The notes: generated by a model not told the origin, from the sequence alone. 11,816 nucleotides of DNA from Aquamicrobium sp. (GCA_014860725.1 JACZJD010000350.1:1-11816), one strand, 5' to 3'. Positions 1-10,815 are shown, numbered from the stretch's first letter. Numbers and translations are program-made.

Positions 1-1
1 C

Positions 2-67
2 CCTACCGCCACGCCGGTCGAGGCCGGCGCGCCCGCACCCGAGACCACCGGCGCGCTGACGCGGTAG
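2..67 (+). CDS. Possible 3' end of an unidentified gene entering from the left
   Basis: Read from base 2, the plus strand gives 21 sense codons and then TAG, with no start because the frame runs off the left edge. The peptide is rich in Pro, Ala, Thr and Glu and ends in GALTR, like a flexible C-terminal tail. Nineteen of its 21 codons end in G or C, matching the codon habit of the genes here, and the other two plus frames look less biased. It would converge on gltD, with 21 bp between the two stops. The piece is too short to name a family and could be chance in GC-rich DNA. Confidence 0.3.
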   Translation, partial: PTATPVEAGAPAPETTGALTR

Positions 68-68
68 A

Positions 69-82
69 CGGCAGCGCTGCCG
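69..82. repeat. Perfect 14-bp palindrome between gltD and the left-edge frame
   Basis: CGGCAGCGCTGCCG is self-complementary and lies 6 bp beyond the gltD stop on the minus strand and just after the TAG of the possible gene ending at 67. It could fold as a short hairpin at the 3' end of either transcript. No T-run follows on either strand, so it is not a convincing intrinsic terminator. Confidence 0.3.
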
Positions 83-88
83 CCTCCG

Positions 89-1546
89 TCACCGCGGCAG
101 CAGCGTCGTCCCCATCAGGTACTTGTCGATGGCGTGCGCCGCCTGCCGGCCCTCGCGGATCGCCCACACGACGAGCGACTGGCCGCGGCGCACGTCGCCG
201 GCCGCGAACAGCCTGTCGACGCTGGTCGCATAGTCGCGGTCGTCGGCGACGACGTTGGTCGAGCGGCGGACGTCGACGGTGAGCGCGAGGCTGCCGTCGA
301 GCTCCTTCAGCACGCCGTCGTTGCGCGGCCCGGCGAAGCCGATGGCGATGAAGGCGAGATCGGCGCGGATGACGAACTCGGTGCCGGCGATCGGCTTGCG
401 CCTCTCGTCCACCTCGCAGCACCGCACGCCGGTCAGCACGCCGTCCTCGTCGCCGACGAAGGCGAGCGTCGCCACCTGGAACTCGCGCTCCGCGCCCTCG
501 GCCTGGCTGGTCGAGGTGCGCATCTTCGTCGCCCAGTAGGGCCACACGGTCAGCTTGTCCTCCTTCTCCGGCGGACGCGGGCGGATGTCGAGCTGGGTGA
601 CGCGCACCGCGCCCTGGCGGAACGCCGTACCGACGCAGTCGGAGGCGGTGTCGCCGCCGCCGACGACCACGACATGCTTGCCGCCGGCCAGGATCGGCTC
701 GGAGGCCCACGCCACGGACTGGATGTCCTCGCCGCCGATGCGCCGGTTCTGCTGGACGAGATAGGGCATGGCGTCGTGGACGCCCGCAAGCTCGACGCCG
801 GGGATGCCCGCGGGGCGCGGCGTTTCCGAGCCGCCGCAATAGAGCACCGCGTCGTATTCAGAGAGCAGTTCGGTGACCGGCTTGTCGACGCCGACATTGA
901 CGCCGCAGAAGAAGGTGACGCCCTCGCCCTCCATCTGCTTCACGCGGGCGTCGACATACTGCTTCTCGATCTTGAAGTCCGGGATGCCGTAGCGCATCAG
1001 CCCGCCGGGCCTGGACTCGCGCTCGTAGACGTGGACCGCGTGCCCGGCGCGGCCGAGCTGCTGCGCGGCTGCCATGCCGGCGGGGCCGGAGCCGATGATG
1101 GCGACGCGCTTGCCCGTCTCGACCGCCGCCGGCTGCGGCACGAGATAGCCCGTCTCGTAGGCCTTGTCGGCGATGGCCTGCTCCACCGTCTTGATGGCGA
1201 CGGGGATGTCCTCGAGGTTGAGCGTGCAGGCCTCCTCGCAGGGCGCGGGGCAGATGCGGCCGGTCCAGTCGGGGAAGTTGTTGGTCGAATGGAGGTTGCG
1301 GATCGCGCCCTCCCAGTCGCCGTTGTAGACGAGGTCGTTCCAGTCCGGGATCTGGTTGTGCACCGGGCAGCCCGTCGGCCCGTGGCAGTAGGGCACGCCG
1401 CAATCCATGCAGCGCGCGGCCTGCTTTTCGACCTCCTTGTCCGACATCGGGAGCGTGAACTCCCGGAAATGCCGGATGCGGTCCGCGGCCGGCTGGTACT
1501 TCAGCACCTGCCGGTCGATCTCGAGAAATCCTGTCACCTTGCCCAT
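89..1546 (-). CDS. gltD: Glutamate synthase (NADPH) small subunit
   Basis: This is the beta subunit of glutamate synthase (GOGAT). It oxidises NADPH through FAD and passes electrons over iron-sulfur centres to GltB, which reduces 2-iminoglutarate to glutamate. At 485 aa it has the usual length. Two Cys groups sit at the N-terminus: C46, C49, C54, C60 (CMDCGVPYC region) and C99, C103, C107 (CPAPCEEAC), as expected for the [4Fe-4S] clusters of this family. The FAD-binding GSGPAG is at 152-157, the NADPH-binding GGGDTAS at about 297-303, and the C-terminal FAD motif AAGD at 448-451, followed by [10 protein letters not shown]. The start has GAGGA 7-8 bases upstream. It lies 189 bp downstream of gltB on the same strand and is probably co-transcribed with it, although the gap contains hairpins. 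Nothing is truncated. Confidence 0.97.
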   Translation of the reverse strand: MGKVTGFLEIDRQVLKYQPAADRIRHFREFTLPMSDKEVEKQAARCMDCGVPYCHGPTGCPVHNQIPDWNDLVYNGDWEGAIRNLHSTNNFPDWTGRICPAPCEEACTLNLEDIPVAIKTVEQAIADKAYETGYLVPQPAAVETGKRVAIIGSGPAGMAAAQQLGRAGHAVHVYERESRPGGLMRYGIPDFKIEKQYVDARVKQMEGEGVTFFCGVNVGVDKPVTELLSEYDAVLYCGGSETPRPAGIPGVELAGVHDAMPYLVQQNRRIGGEDIQSVAWASEPILAGGKHVVVVGGGDTASDCVGTAFRQGAVRVTQLDIRPRPPEKEDKLTVWPYWATKMRTSTSQAEGAEREFQVATLAFVGDEDGVLTGVRCCEVDERRKPIAGTEFVIRADLAFIAIGFAGPRNDGVLKELDGSLALTVDVRRSTNVVADDRDYATSVDRLFAAGDVRRGQSLVVWAIREGRQAAHAIDKYLMGTTLLPR

Positions 1547-1622
1547 CGGCTCATCCTCGGACTTGCGTGCGACCCGGGCGCGGTTTCGCCGCCGGCGGGT
1601 CGTGCGTAGCTGTCAATCGAAC

Positions 1623-1666
1623 CCGGGACGCCATCCCGGCGTGGCGGGCCGCGCCGGGCGCGGCCC
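1623..1666 (-). repeat. Two tandem GC-rich hairpins between gltB and gltD
   Basis: Two inverted repeats lie side by side in the 189-bp gap. At 1623-1639, CCGGGA and TCCCGG (6-bp arms) flank 5 bases. At 1646-1666, GGGCCGCGCC and GGCGCGGCCC (10-bp arms) flank a single central G. In the gltB-gltD mRNA they would form strong stem-loops about 80-120 nt before the gltD start. No T-run follows, so they do not look like intrinsic terminators. They may stabilise the upstream gltB message or tune how much gltD is made, which is inference. Confidence 0.55.
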
Positions 1667-1735
1667 TCGATCAGCGCGGACGCGCTCCGGGTTTGAGCGA
1701 GGGCGGGACGCCCATCGGGAAGATCGCCAGCCGGA

Positions 1736-6463
<4,728 letters not shown>

Positions 6464-6544
6464 CGCCTCGTCCTCCGTCACTTTAGTCTATATCTATGTC
6501 GTTTCGCCGCGCCGCCGTTCGGGGGCGCTTCCCGCGCCGCCCGG

Positions 6545-6603
6545 CACGAAGGCCGGCATCTTGCGAAAGGGCCGGTCGCTTCGTGTGGCCTGCGAAGATG
6601 CCG
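6545..6603 (-). promoter_or_regulatory. Interleaved alternative stem-loops in the putative gltB leader
   Basis: Two strong inverted repeats overlap. In structure A, 6554-6564 (CGGCATCTTGC) pairs with 6592-6603 (GCGAAGATGCCG), giving 11 pairs and one bulge. In structure B, 6545-6551 (CACGAAG) pairs with 6579-6585 (CTTCGTG), followed after a small internal loop by CCGG 6553-6556 with CCGG 6572-6575. Both use 6554-6556 and the segments are interleaved, so they exclude each other or form a pseudoknot. They start 82 nt before the gltB ATG and are transcribed only if the gltB start site lies upstream of 6603. No T-run follows. A role in control of gltB is inference. Confidence 0.4.
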
Positions 6604-6634
6604 AACGCATCTGCGGCCCGGTCGTTGCAACCGG

Positions 6635-6681
6635 CGAATAGGACAGTATTGCTGTATAAGACAGTATTGCTGTCCTATTCG
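6635..6681. promoter_or_regulatory. 47-bp composite palindromic operator upstream of gltB
   Basis: The outer arms CGAATAGGACAG (6635-6646) and CTGTCCTATTCG (6670-6681) are perfectly complementary over 12 bp. Inside, the 14-mer GACAGTATTGCTGT occurs twice in direct orientation at 6642-6655 and 6660-6673, exactly 18 bp apart. Each copy is itself a dyad of the form ACAG-N5-CTGT. Such nested symmetry is typical of a site bound by two dimers, as some TetR-type repressors do; no particular regulator is recognised. It lies 171 bp from the gltB ATG and 188 bp from the threonine aldolase ATG, just downstream of a possible gltB promoter, so it could control either gene or both. Its AT content contrasts with the surrounding GC-rich DNA. 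Confidence 0.65.
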
Positions 6682-6710
6682 TCTATGCCATAGGAGCCGG
6701 CAGCGCACAA
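6682..6710 (-). promoter_or_regulatory. Possible sigma70-type promoter for gltBD
   Basis: On the minus strand, TTGTGC (6710-6705) and CATAGA (6687-6682) are separated by 17 bases. Both hexamers match the consensus only partly. Transcription would start near 6675, inside the 47-bp palindrome, so a protein bound there would block it. The leader would then be about 210 nt and would include the two alternative stem-loops at 6545-6603. No better promoter was seen closer to gltB. Confidence 0.3.
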
Positions 6711-6869
6711 GACGGAAATGCAAAAATTTCCGGCAAGTGGCGAAACTTTGCTGCGCGAACGGGCGCGGTTGCGTTCTTTCCGTTCAGCGCGCGCCTCTCC
6801 CCTTGCCGCGACGGCCCTGCCTCGTCCACAGTGCCGCCGACTGAAACGCCATCCGGATTCCTCCCAGCC

Positions 6870-7928
6870 ATGTTCTTCGCCTCCGACAACTGGGCCGGCG
6901 CCCACCCGGCCATCGCCGACAATCTCGCCCGCCGCGCCGCCGGCTTCGCCTCCGCCTACGGCTCGAGCGACCTCGACCGGGCGGTTGAACGGGCATTCTG
7001 CGACGTCTTCGAGCGCGAGGTGGCAGTGTTCTTCGTCGGCACGGGCACGGCCGCGAATGCGCTGTCGATGACGACGCTGGCGCGGCCGGGCGGCGTGTTC
7101 TTCGCCCACCGCGACGCCCATATGATCGCCGATGAAGGCGGCGCGGTCGAGTACCTTTCGGGCGGCGGCCGCCTCGCGCCCGTGGACGGGCCGCTCGGCC
7201 GCATGACGCCGCAGGCGCTGGAAGCGGAGATCGCGCGCTATCCGGCCGCCTTCGTCCATTCCGGACAGCCGGCCGCGATCTCCATCACCCAGGCCAGCGA
7301 GATCGGCACCGTCTACGCCCTCGGCGACATCGAGGCGATCGCCGCCATCGCGGCCGGCAACGGCCTGCCGCTGCACATAGACGGCGCGCGATTCGCCAAC
7401 GCCCTCGTCTCGCTCGGCGTCACCCCGGCCGAGATGACGTGGAAGCGCGGCGTCGACGTCGTGTCCTTCGGCGGCACCAAGAACGGCTGCTGGTGCGCCG
7501 AGGCCGTGGTGTTCATGGACCCCGGGAACCCCGAGAGCGCGCGGCAGTTCCCGTTCATCCGCAAGCGCGCCGCGCAGCTCTTCTCGAAGTCGCGCTTCGT
7601 CGCCGCCCAGTTCGAGGCCTATTTCCGCGACGGCCTGTGGCTGGAGACGGCCCGCCACGCCAACGCCATGGCGGCGCGCCTTGCCGCCCATGTCGAAGCC
7701 TCGCCGCATGCCCGGCTCGGCTGGCGGCCCGAGGCCAACGAGGTCTTTCCCATCCTGAAGACGGACGCCGTGGACAGGCTGAAGGCCGCGGGCGCGGTGT
7801 TCTACCCGTGGCACCCGCCGCACGGGATCGCCGATGCCATCGCGGAGGACGAAATCCTCGTCCGGCTCGTCGCCAGCTTCGCGACCACGGCCGACGAGGT
7901 CGACCGCTTCGGCGAGCTGCTCGGCTGA
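6870..7928 (+). CDS. Low-specificity L-threonine aldolase (PLP-dependent)
   Basis: This is a fold-type I PLP enzyme of the beta-eliminating lyase/threonine aldolase family. It cleaves L-threonine or L-allo-threonine to glycine and acetaldehyde in the cytoplasm. The protein is 352 aa, a normal length. Seen motifs are VGTGTAANAL at 56-65 in the cofactor-binding region, H84 in HRDAHMIADEGG (expected to stack on PLP), HIDGAR at 169-174 with D171 and R174, and the Schiff-base lysine K204 in SFGGTKNGC. The ATG at 6870 is preferred to an in-frame GTG at 6831 because relatives begin MFFASDNWAG. Neither start has a clear Shine-Dalgarno sequence. It is divergent from gltB and convergent with hsp20. Substrate stereochemistry cannot be read from the sequence, and a related aldolase or lyase activity is possible. 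Confidence 0.9.
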   Translation: MFFASDNWAGAHPAIADNLARRAAGFASAYGSSDLDRAVERAFCDVFEREVAVFFVGTGTAANALSMTTLARPGGVFFAHRDAHMIADEGGAVEYLSGGGRLAPVDGPLGRMTPQALEAEIARYPAAFVHSGQPAAISITQASEIGTVYALGDIEAIAAIAAGNGLPLHIDGARFANALVSLGVTPAEMTWKRGVDVVSFGGTKNGCWCAEAVVFMDPGNPESARQFPFIRKRAAQLFSKSRFVAAQFEAYFRDGLWLETARHANAMAARLAAHVEASPHARLGWRPEANEVFPILKTDAVDRLKAAGAVFYPWHPPHGIADAIAEDEILVRLVASFATTADEVDRFGELLG

Positions 7929-7948
7929 GCCGGCAAGGGCCGGAATGC

Positions 7949-7977
7949 AAAAGGGCGGCGTCCGAAGACGCCGCCCT
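7949..7977 (-). terminator. Intrinsic terminator for hsp20, probably shared with the aldolase gene
   Basis: An 11-bp perfect stem (7952-7962 with 7967-7977) closes a 4-base loop. On the minus strand the loop reads TTCG, a very stable tetraloop, and the stem runs into a TTTT tract (7949-7952). This fits a rho-independent terminator 24 bp after the hsp20 stop. On the plus strand the same hairpin lies 23 bp after the aldolase stop but lacks a T-run, so it would be weaker there. Confidence 0.8.
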
Positions 7978-8000
7978 GCGTTCATCCGTGGAGGAAGCGC

Positions 8001-8465
8001 TTAGTGGGCCGCCTTGGCCTCGATCTGCTTCGCCTTGGCAGGCGCGCTCGCGATCTCGATGCGGCGCGGCTTCATCTCCTCGGGGATGTTGCGCTTGAGG
8101 TCGATGTGGAGAAGACCGTTCTTGAGCTCGGCGCCCTCGACCTCGACATGGTCCGCGAGCTGGAAGCGGCGCTCGAACGCGCGCGCGGCGATGCCGCGAT
8201 GCAGGAACTCCCGCTCCTCCGACTGCTCCTCGGTCTTCTCGCCCTTCACGGTCAGCACGTTGCGGTGCGCCTCGATCGAGATGTCGTCCTCCGAGAAGCC
8301 GGCGACGGCCATCGAGATGCGATAGGCGTCCTCACCCGTGCGCTCGATGTTGTAGGGGGGATAGGTCTGGCCGTTCTCCGGCTGGGCGAGCGAGTCGAGC
8401 ATCGTGAAAAGGCGGTCGAAGCCGACAGTCGAGCGGTAGAGCGGCGAAAAATCGACGTGACGCAT
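8001..8465 (-). CDS. hsp20: Hsp20/alpha-crystallin family small heat-shock protein (IbpA-like)
   Basis: This is an ATP-independent cytoplasmic holdase that binds unfolding proteins and keeps them ready for DnaK/ClpB refolding. At 154 aa it has the usual size for rhizobial class A small heat-shock proteins. The N-terminus (FSPLYRSTVGFDRLF) is typical. The alpha-crystallin domain covers about 35-130, with YPPYNIE at 35-41 and the conserved NGLL at 116-119. The C-terminal IxI anchor for oligomer assembly is I136-E137-I138. The ATG at 8465 has AGGAG 9 bases upstream. An in-frame start at 8603 is rejected because it would overlap the -35 element of the heat-shock promoter. Control appears double: an RpoH-like promoter and a ROSE-like leader. 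It ends at a strong terminator shared with the convergent aldolase gene. Confidence 0.95.
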   Translation of the reverse strand: MRHVDFSPLYRSTVGFDRLFTMLDSLAQPENGQTYPPYNIERTGEDAYRISMAVAGFSEDDISIEAHRNVLTVKGEKTEEQSEEREFLHRGIAARAFERRFQLADHVEVEGAELKNGLLHIDLKRNIPEEMKPRRIEIASAPAKAKQIEAKAAH

Positions 8466-8568
8466 GGTTCTGTTCTCCTGTTGAGCAACATCTGTTTGCG
8501 TATGGCCGGCTGCGAAAACCCGTTGCGGCGTCTTCCCGCGGCCAGCGGCCCCTTCCTCGGCGGCCGCA
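8466..8568 (-). promoter_or_regulatory. hsp20 5' leader with ROSE-like RNA thermometer
   Basis: If transcription starts about 6-7 bases after the -10 element, the leader is about 100 nt, within the usual 60-110 nt of ROSE elements. Just before the start codon the RNA reads UUGCU-CAAC-AGGAG. UUGCU can pair with the AGGA of the ribosome site while leaving a G bulged, which is the hallmark pairing of ROSE thermometers in rhizobial small heat-shock genes. Farther upstream GCGGCC and GGCCGC can form a stable 6-bp stem. A competing UGUU/AACA pairing around the same loop exists. The fold was judged by eye only. Confidence 0.6.
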
Positions 8569-8574
8569 TCGGAG

Positions 8575-8604
8575 GATTTGGGTTCGCGGGAATCCGTTTT
8601 CAAG
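8575..8604 (-). promoter_or_regulatory. RpoH (sigma32)-type promoter of hsp20
   Basis: On the minus strand a perfect CTTGAAA (8604-8598) is followed after 15 bases by CCCAAATC (8582-8575), similar to the CCCCATNT -10 box of heat-shock promoters. The spacing is within the usual range. It places the start of transcription near 8568, about 100 nt before the hsp20 ATG. Confidence 0.65.
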
Positions 8605-8672
8605 CCCCCACCTCGGCGCGGGCGCGGCGCGATTCGGTCGCGCGGGAACGCCGCGCGCAGATGAACGCAGGA

Positions 8673-8845
8673 TGAACCGACCCTTCGGCTTCGGTTCAGG
8701 CGTCCGGGTCTACCTTTCTCTCAACAACGGAACAGACGGCGGGCCTGCCCCGACGTCTCCGAGGCCGAGCCGGGTGTATCGTCCCTTCCTCCCGGATCGA
8801 CAGAAGGCCGGAAGTCGCCGAAAAGCGCTTCCGGCCTTTCCCTTT
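8673..8845 (+). ncRNA. Candidate structured RNA in the hsp20-hydrolase intergenic region
   Basis: The 487-bp gap 8466-8952 holds the hsp20 control region and then this stretch, where no convincing gene is seen. TGAACCGA (8673-8680) and TCGGTTCA (8691-8698) form an 8-bp stem around a loop with CTTCGG. A CCGGG/CCCGG pair follows, then the terminator-like hairpin at 8804-8838. A chain of stems ending in a terminator suggests an independent transcript on the plus strand, but no promoter was recognised and the family is unknown. An open frame from 8672 exists, but it runs through the terminator and into the hydrolase in another frame, so it is probably not a gene. Confidence 0.25.
8804..8845 (+). 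terminator. Terminator-like hairpin before the hydrolase gene
   Basis: AAGGCCGGAAG (8804-8814) pairs perfectly with CTTCCGGCCTT (8828-8838), and CGC/GCG (8816-8818 with 8825-8827) extends the stem inward past a bulged T. The tail reads TTTCCCTTT, a broken U-tract, so termination on the plus strand is likely but not certain. It would stop any transcript coming from 8600-8800 before the hydrolase promoter. Confidence 0.5.
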
Positions 8846-8886
8846 CAGCGACGGCCGCCCTCCCCTCCTCCCCGCGCGAAATCCCT

Positions 8887-8915
8887 TTGCAATTCGGCCG
8901 CGCGCTTCCTATCAC
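8887..8915 (+). promoter_or_regulatory. Sigma70-like promoter for the alpha/beta hydrolase
   Basis: TTGCAA (8887-8892) and TATCAC (8910-8915) are exactly 17 bases apart. Transcription would start near 8922, about 30 nt before the ATG at 8953. This argues against using the in-frame TTG at 8887 as the start codon, since that TTG is part of the -35 box. Confidence 0.45.
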
Positions 8916-8952
8916 GGGCAGGCACCCCGACCCCGGAGAGCGACAGCCCACC

Positions 8953-9903
8953 ATGCCGGACTTCATTTTCGAGACGCCGGGCAACCCGATGCCGGAGAAC
9001 GCCAGCGCCGGCATGCTGACGATGCCGGACGGCCGGCGCATCCGCTATGCGCATTTCAAGGCGGCCGCGCGCCCGCTCAAGGGCACCGTGGTCATCCTCC
9101 AGGGCCGCAACGAGTGCATCGAGAAATATTACGAGACCGTGCGCGACCTGTCGGCGCGCGGCTTCGGCGCGGCCCTCTTCGACCTGCGCGGCCAGGGCGG
9201 CTCCGACCGCATCCTGGCCGACGCCGAGCGCGGGCATATCGGCGATTTCGACGACTATGCCCGCGACATCGACCCGTTCTTCCGCCAGATCGTGCTGCCC
9301 GACTGCCGCGGCCCCTATTACGTGCTCGCCCACTCGACCGGGGCGCTGGTCGCGCTGCTCGCCGCACCCCGGCTGCAAAGCCGGGTCGAGCGCATGGTGC
9401 TGTCCTCGCCGCTCCTCGGCCTGCCGGACGGCACGCTCTCGGCCCCCAACGCCTCGCGGCTGGCGAGCCTGATGCACGCCTTCGGCCTCGGCGCCGCCTA
9501 TATCAGCGGCGGCCCGCGCGAGCGGGAGCCGACGCCGTTCGAAAGGAACGTGCTGACGAGCGACCCGGTGCGCTACGCCCGCAACGTCGACATCCACCGC
9601 TGGTATCCGGAATTCGCGCTCGGCGGCGTCACCGCCTCGTGGGTGCGCGCCGCCTTCAGGGCTGCGGCCCGCGTCAACGACCCGGACTATGCCGCGGCCC
9701 TCAGGATTCCGGTGCTGGTCGTGGCGGCCGGCGCCGAGGAGGTGGTCGATCCGGCGGCGACCGAACGCTTCGGCCGCCGCCTGCGCGCCGGCAGGGTGCT
9801 GACCGTCGACGGCGCGCGCCACGAGCTGCTGCAGGAGGCCGACATCTTCCGCGAGCAGTTCCTCGCCGCCTTCGACGCCTTCATCCCGGGCAGCGGCGGC
9901 TGA
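8953..9903 (+). CDS. Alpha/beta hydrolase, lysophospholipase/monoglyceride-lipase type
   Basis: This is a serine hydrolase of the Hydrolase_4/PldB-like group, 316 aa, likely acting on lysophospholipid or monoacylglycerol esters; the true substrate cannot be read. The oxyanion region is VVILQGRNE (46-54), with LFDLRGQGGSD at 75-85. The nucleophile elbow is AHSTG with Ser128, where the first position is Ala rather than the usual Gly. His290 in DGARHELLQE completes the triad. At the expected acid position the sequence reads AGAEEVVD, so Glu262 appears to replace Asp; Asp266 is close by. No signal peptide or membrane segment is seen, so it should be cytoplasmic. The ATG at 8953 fits the promoter at 8887-8915; GGAG at 8935 is rather far upstream. 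Its stop lies 6 bp from that of the convergent hisN. Confidence 0.85.
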   Translation: MPDFIFETPGNPMPENASAGMLTMPDGRRIRYAHFKAAARPLKGTVVILQGRNECIEKYYETVRDLSARGFGAALFDLRGQGGSDRILADAERGHIGDFDDYARDIDPFFRQIVLPDCRGPYYVLAHSTGALVALLAAPRLQSRVERMVLSSPLLGLPDGTLSAPNASRLASLMHAFGLGAAYISGGPREREPTPFERNVLTSDPVRYARNVDIHRWYPEFALGGVTASWVRAAFRAAARVNDPDYAAALRIPVLVVAAGAEEVVDPAATERFGRRLRAGRVLTVDGARHELLQEADIFREQFLAAFDAFIPGSGG

Positions 9904-9909
9904 TTCCCG

Positions 9910-10686
9910 TCAGCCGTTGAGCAGGTCCAGCGCCGCGCGATGCAGCTCCGGCGTGGCCGCCGCGACGATGTCGCCCGCCTTCTCCGCCGGCCCGCCGTCC
10001 CAGGTGGTGACGATGCCGCCTGCCCGCTCGATGATCGGCACCAGCGCGACGATGTCGTAGGGCTGAAGCGCCGTCTCGACCACGAGGTCGATGTTGCCGG
10101 CGGCCAGCATCGCATAGGCGTAGCAGTCCGTGCCGTAGCGGGCGAGCCGCACCTCGCCTTCCAGCCGGTCGTAGACCGTGCGCTTGCCGTCGGCGAACAG
10201 GGCGGGCGTGGTGGTGCACAGCGTCGCCTCCGACAGCGATCGCGTCGGCCGCACGCCAAGGCGGCGCGCCCCGCCCGGCCCCTCGTACCAGGCTCCCTCG
10301 CCGTCGGAGAAGAACAGCTCGCCCGTGAAGGGCTGCGACATCATGCCTGCGAGCGCGTCGCCGTCCTCGGTGAGGCCGACCAGCGTGCCCCACAGCGGCA
10401 CGCCGGAGATGAAGGACCGCGTGCCGTCGATGGAGTCGATCACCCAGACATGGCGGCTGTCGCCGTTCTCGACGCCGAACTCCTCGCCGACGATGCCATG
10501 GCCGGGGAACGCCTCGCGGATCAGCGCCCGGATCACCTGCTCCGCCTCGCGGTCCGCCTCCGTCACCGGATCGAAGCCGGCGGCGTGCTTGTTGTCGGAG
10601 ACGAGCCCCGCCATGCGGAAGCGCGGCAGCGTCTCGCGCGCCGCGGCCGCGGCGATCCGCTGCATGAAATCCTTCTCGATCCTCAT
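9910..10686 (-). CDS. hisN: Histidinol-phosphatase, inositol-monophosphatase family
   Basis: A Mg2+-dependent phosphatase of 258 aa in the IMPase superfamily. The sequence resembles the rhizobial HisN branch, which converts L-histidinol phosphate to L-histidinol, the next-to-last stage of histidine synthesis. Metal-binding motifs are DPVTEADR (39-46), GEE (67-69), DSIDGTR (84-90) with D84 and D87, and QPYDIVALVPIIERAGG (208-224) with D211. The second motif has Ser85 where DPIDGT is usual. The ATG at 10686 has AGGAGAGGG 4 bases upstream. A general inositol phosphatase (SuhB) role is the alternative; the FDPVTEADREAE and FISGVPLWGT segments favour HisN. It is monocistronic here, convergent with the hydrolase and divergent from a small RNA gene. 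Confidence 0.85.
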   Translation of the reverse strand: MRIEKDFMQRIAAAAARETLPRFRMAGLVSDNKHAAGFDPVTEADREAEQVIRALIREAFPGHGIVGEEFGVENGDSRHVWVIDSIDGTRSFISGVPLWGTLVGLTEDGDALAGMMSQPFTGELFFSDGEGAWYEGPGGARRLGVRPTRSLSEATLCTTTPALFADGKRTVYDRLEGEVRLARYGTDCYAYAMLAAGNIDLVVETALQPYDIVALVPIIERAGGIVTTWDGGPAEKAGDIVAAATPELHRAALDLLNG

Positions 10687-10747
10687 CGATCCCTCTCCTC
10701 GCCGAAGCGCATCCCGGCCGCAGCGCCCGGGCAGCCGGCCGCCCGTC

Positions 10748-10776
10748 TGTTCACAACTCTGTTCACGGGCTGAACA
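10748..10776. promoter_or_regulatory. Cluster of TGTTCA boxes between hisN and the small RNA
   Basis: TGTTCAC occurs at 10748-10754 and again at 10760-10766, 12 bp apart. The second copy forms a perfect inverted repeat with TGAACA (10771-10776) around 5 bases. The cluster ends 6 bp before the -35 box of the small RNA promoter and lies upstream of hisN on the other strand, so a bound regulator could act on both. The same hexamer recurs as TGAACAGG/CCTGTTCA in the first stem of the small RNA. The cognate factor is not recognised. Confidence 0.45.
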
Positions 10777-10782
10777 ATCGGG

Positions 10783-10810
10783 TTGACATTTGTGCGTTGC
10801 AGCATAAATT
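10783..10810 (+). promoter_or_regulatory. Sigma70-like promoter of the small RNA gene
   Basis: A perfect TTGACA (10783-10788) is followed after 16 bases by TAAATT (10805-10810). Transcription would begin at about 10816-10817, exactly at the foot of the first stem-loop of the small RNA. This is the best-matching housekeeping promoter in the window. Confidence 0.7.
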
Positions 10811-10815
10811 TGACG

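Noticed and set aside
134..1609. A 491-codon open frame on the plus strand opposite gltD
   Set aside because: It is antisense to gltD, which has all expected cofactor motifs; the composition again looks like a shadow frame.
6464..6481. GTG at 6481 as the gltB start
   Set aside because: The ATG at 6463 has GGAGG at good spacing, and that ribosome site would lie inside the longer reading frame.
6683..6693. CTATGCCATAG palindrome as a separate operator
   Set aside because: It is only 5-bp arms around one base and overlaps the possible gltB -10 region; too short to claim as a site on its own.
8466..8603. ATG at 8603 as the hsp20 start, adding 46 residues
   Set aside because: It falls within the RpoH-like -35 box, the added peptide is not like Hsp20 N-termini, and the ATG at 8465 has AGGAG.
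8887..8952. TTG at 8887 as the hydrolase start
   Set aside because: The TTG belongs to a TTGCAA -35 box with a -10 box 17 bases on; the ATG at 8953 suits the family better.
8672..9019. A 115-codon plus-strand frame between hsp20 and the hydrolase
   Set aside because: It has no properly spaced ribosome site, runs through a terminator-like hairpin and a promoter, and overlaps the hydrolase start in another frame.
10749..10764. Alphaproteobacterial LexA box (GTTC-N7-GTTC) upstream of the small RNA
   Set aside because: The two GTTC elements are separated by 8 bases, not 7, so the site does not fit the SOS box.
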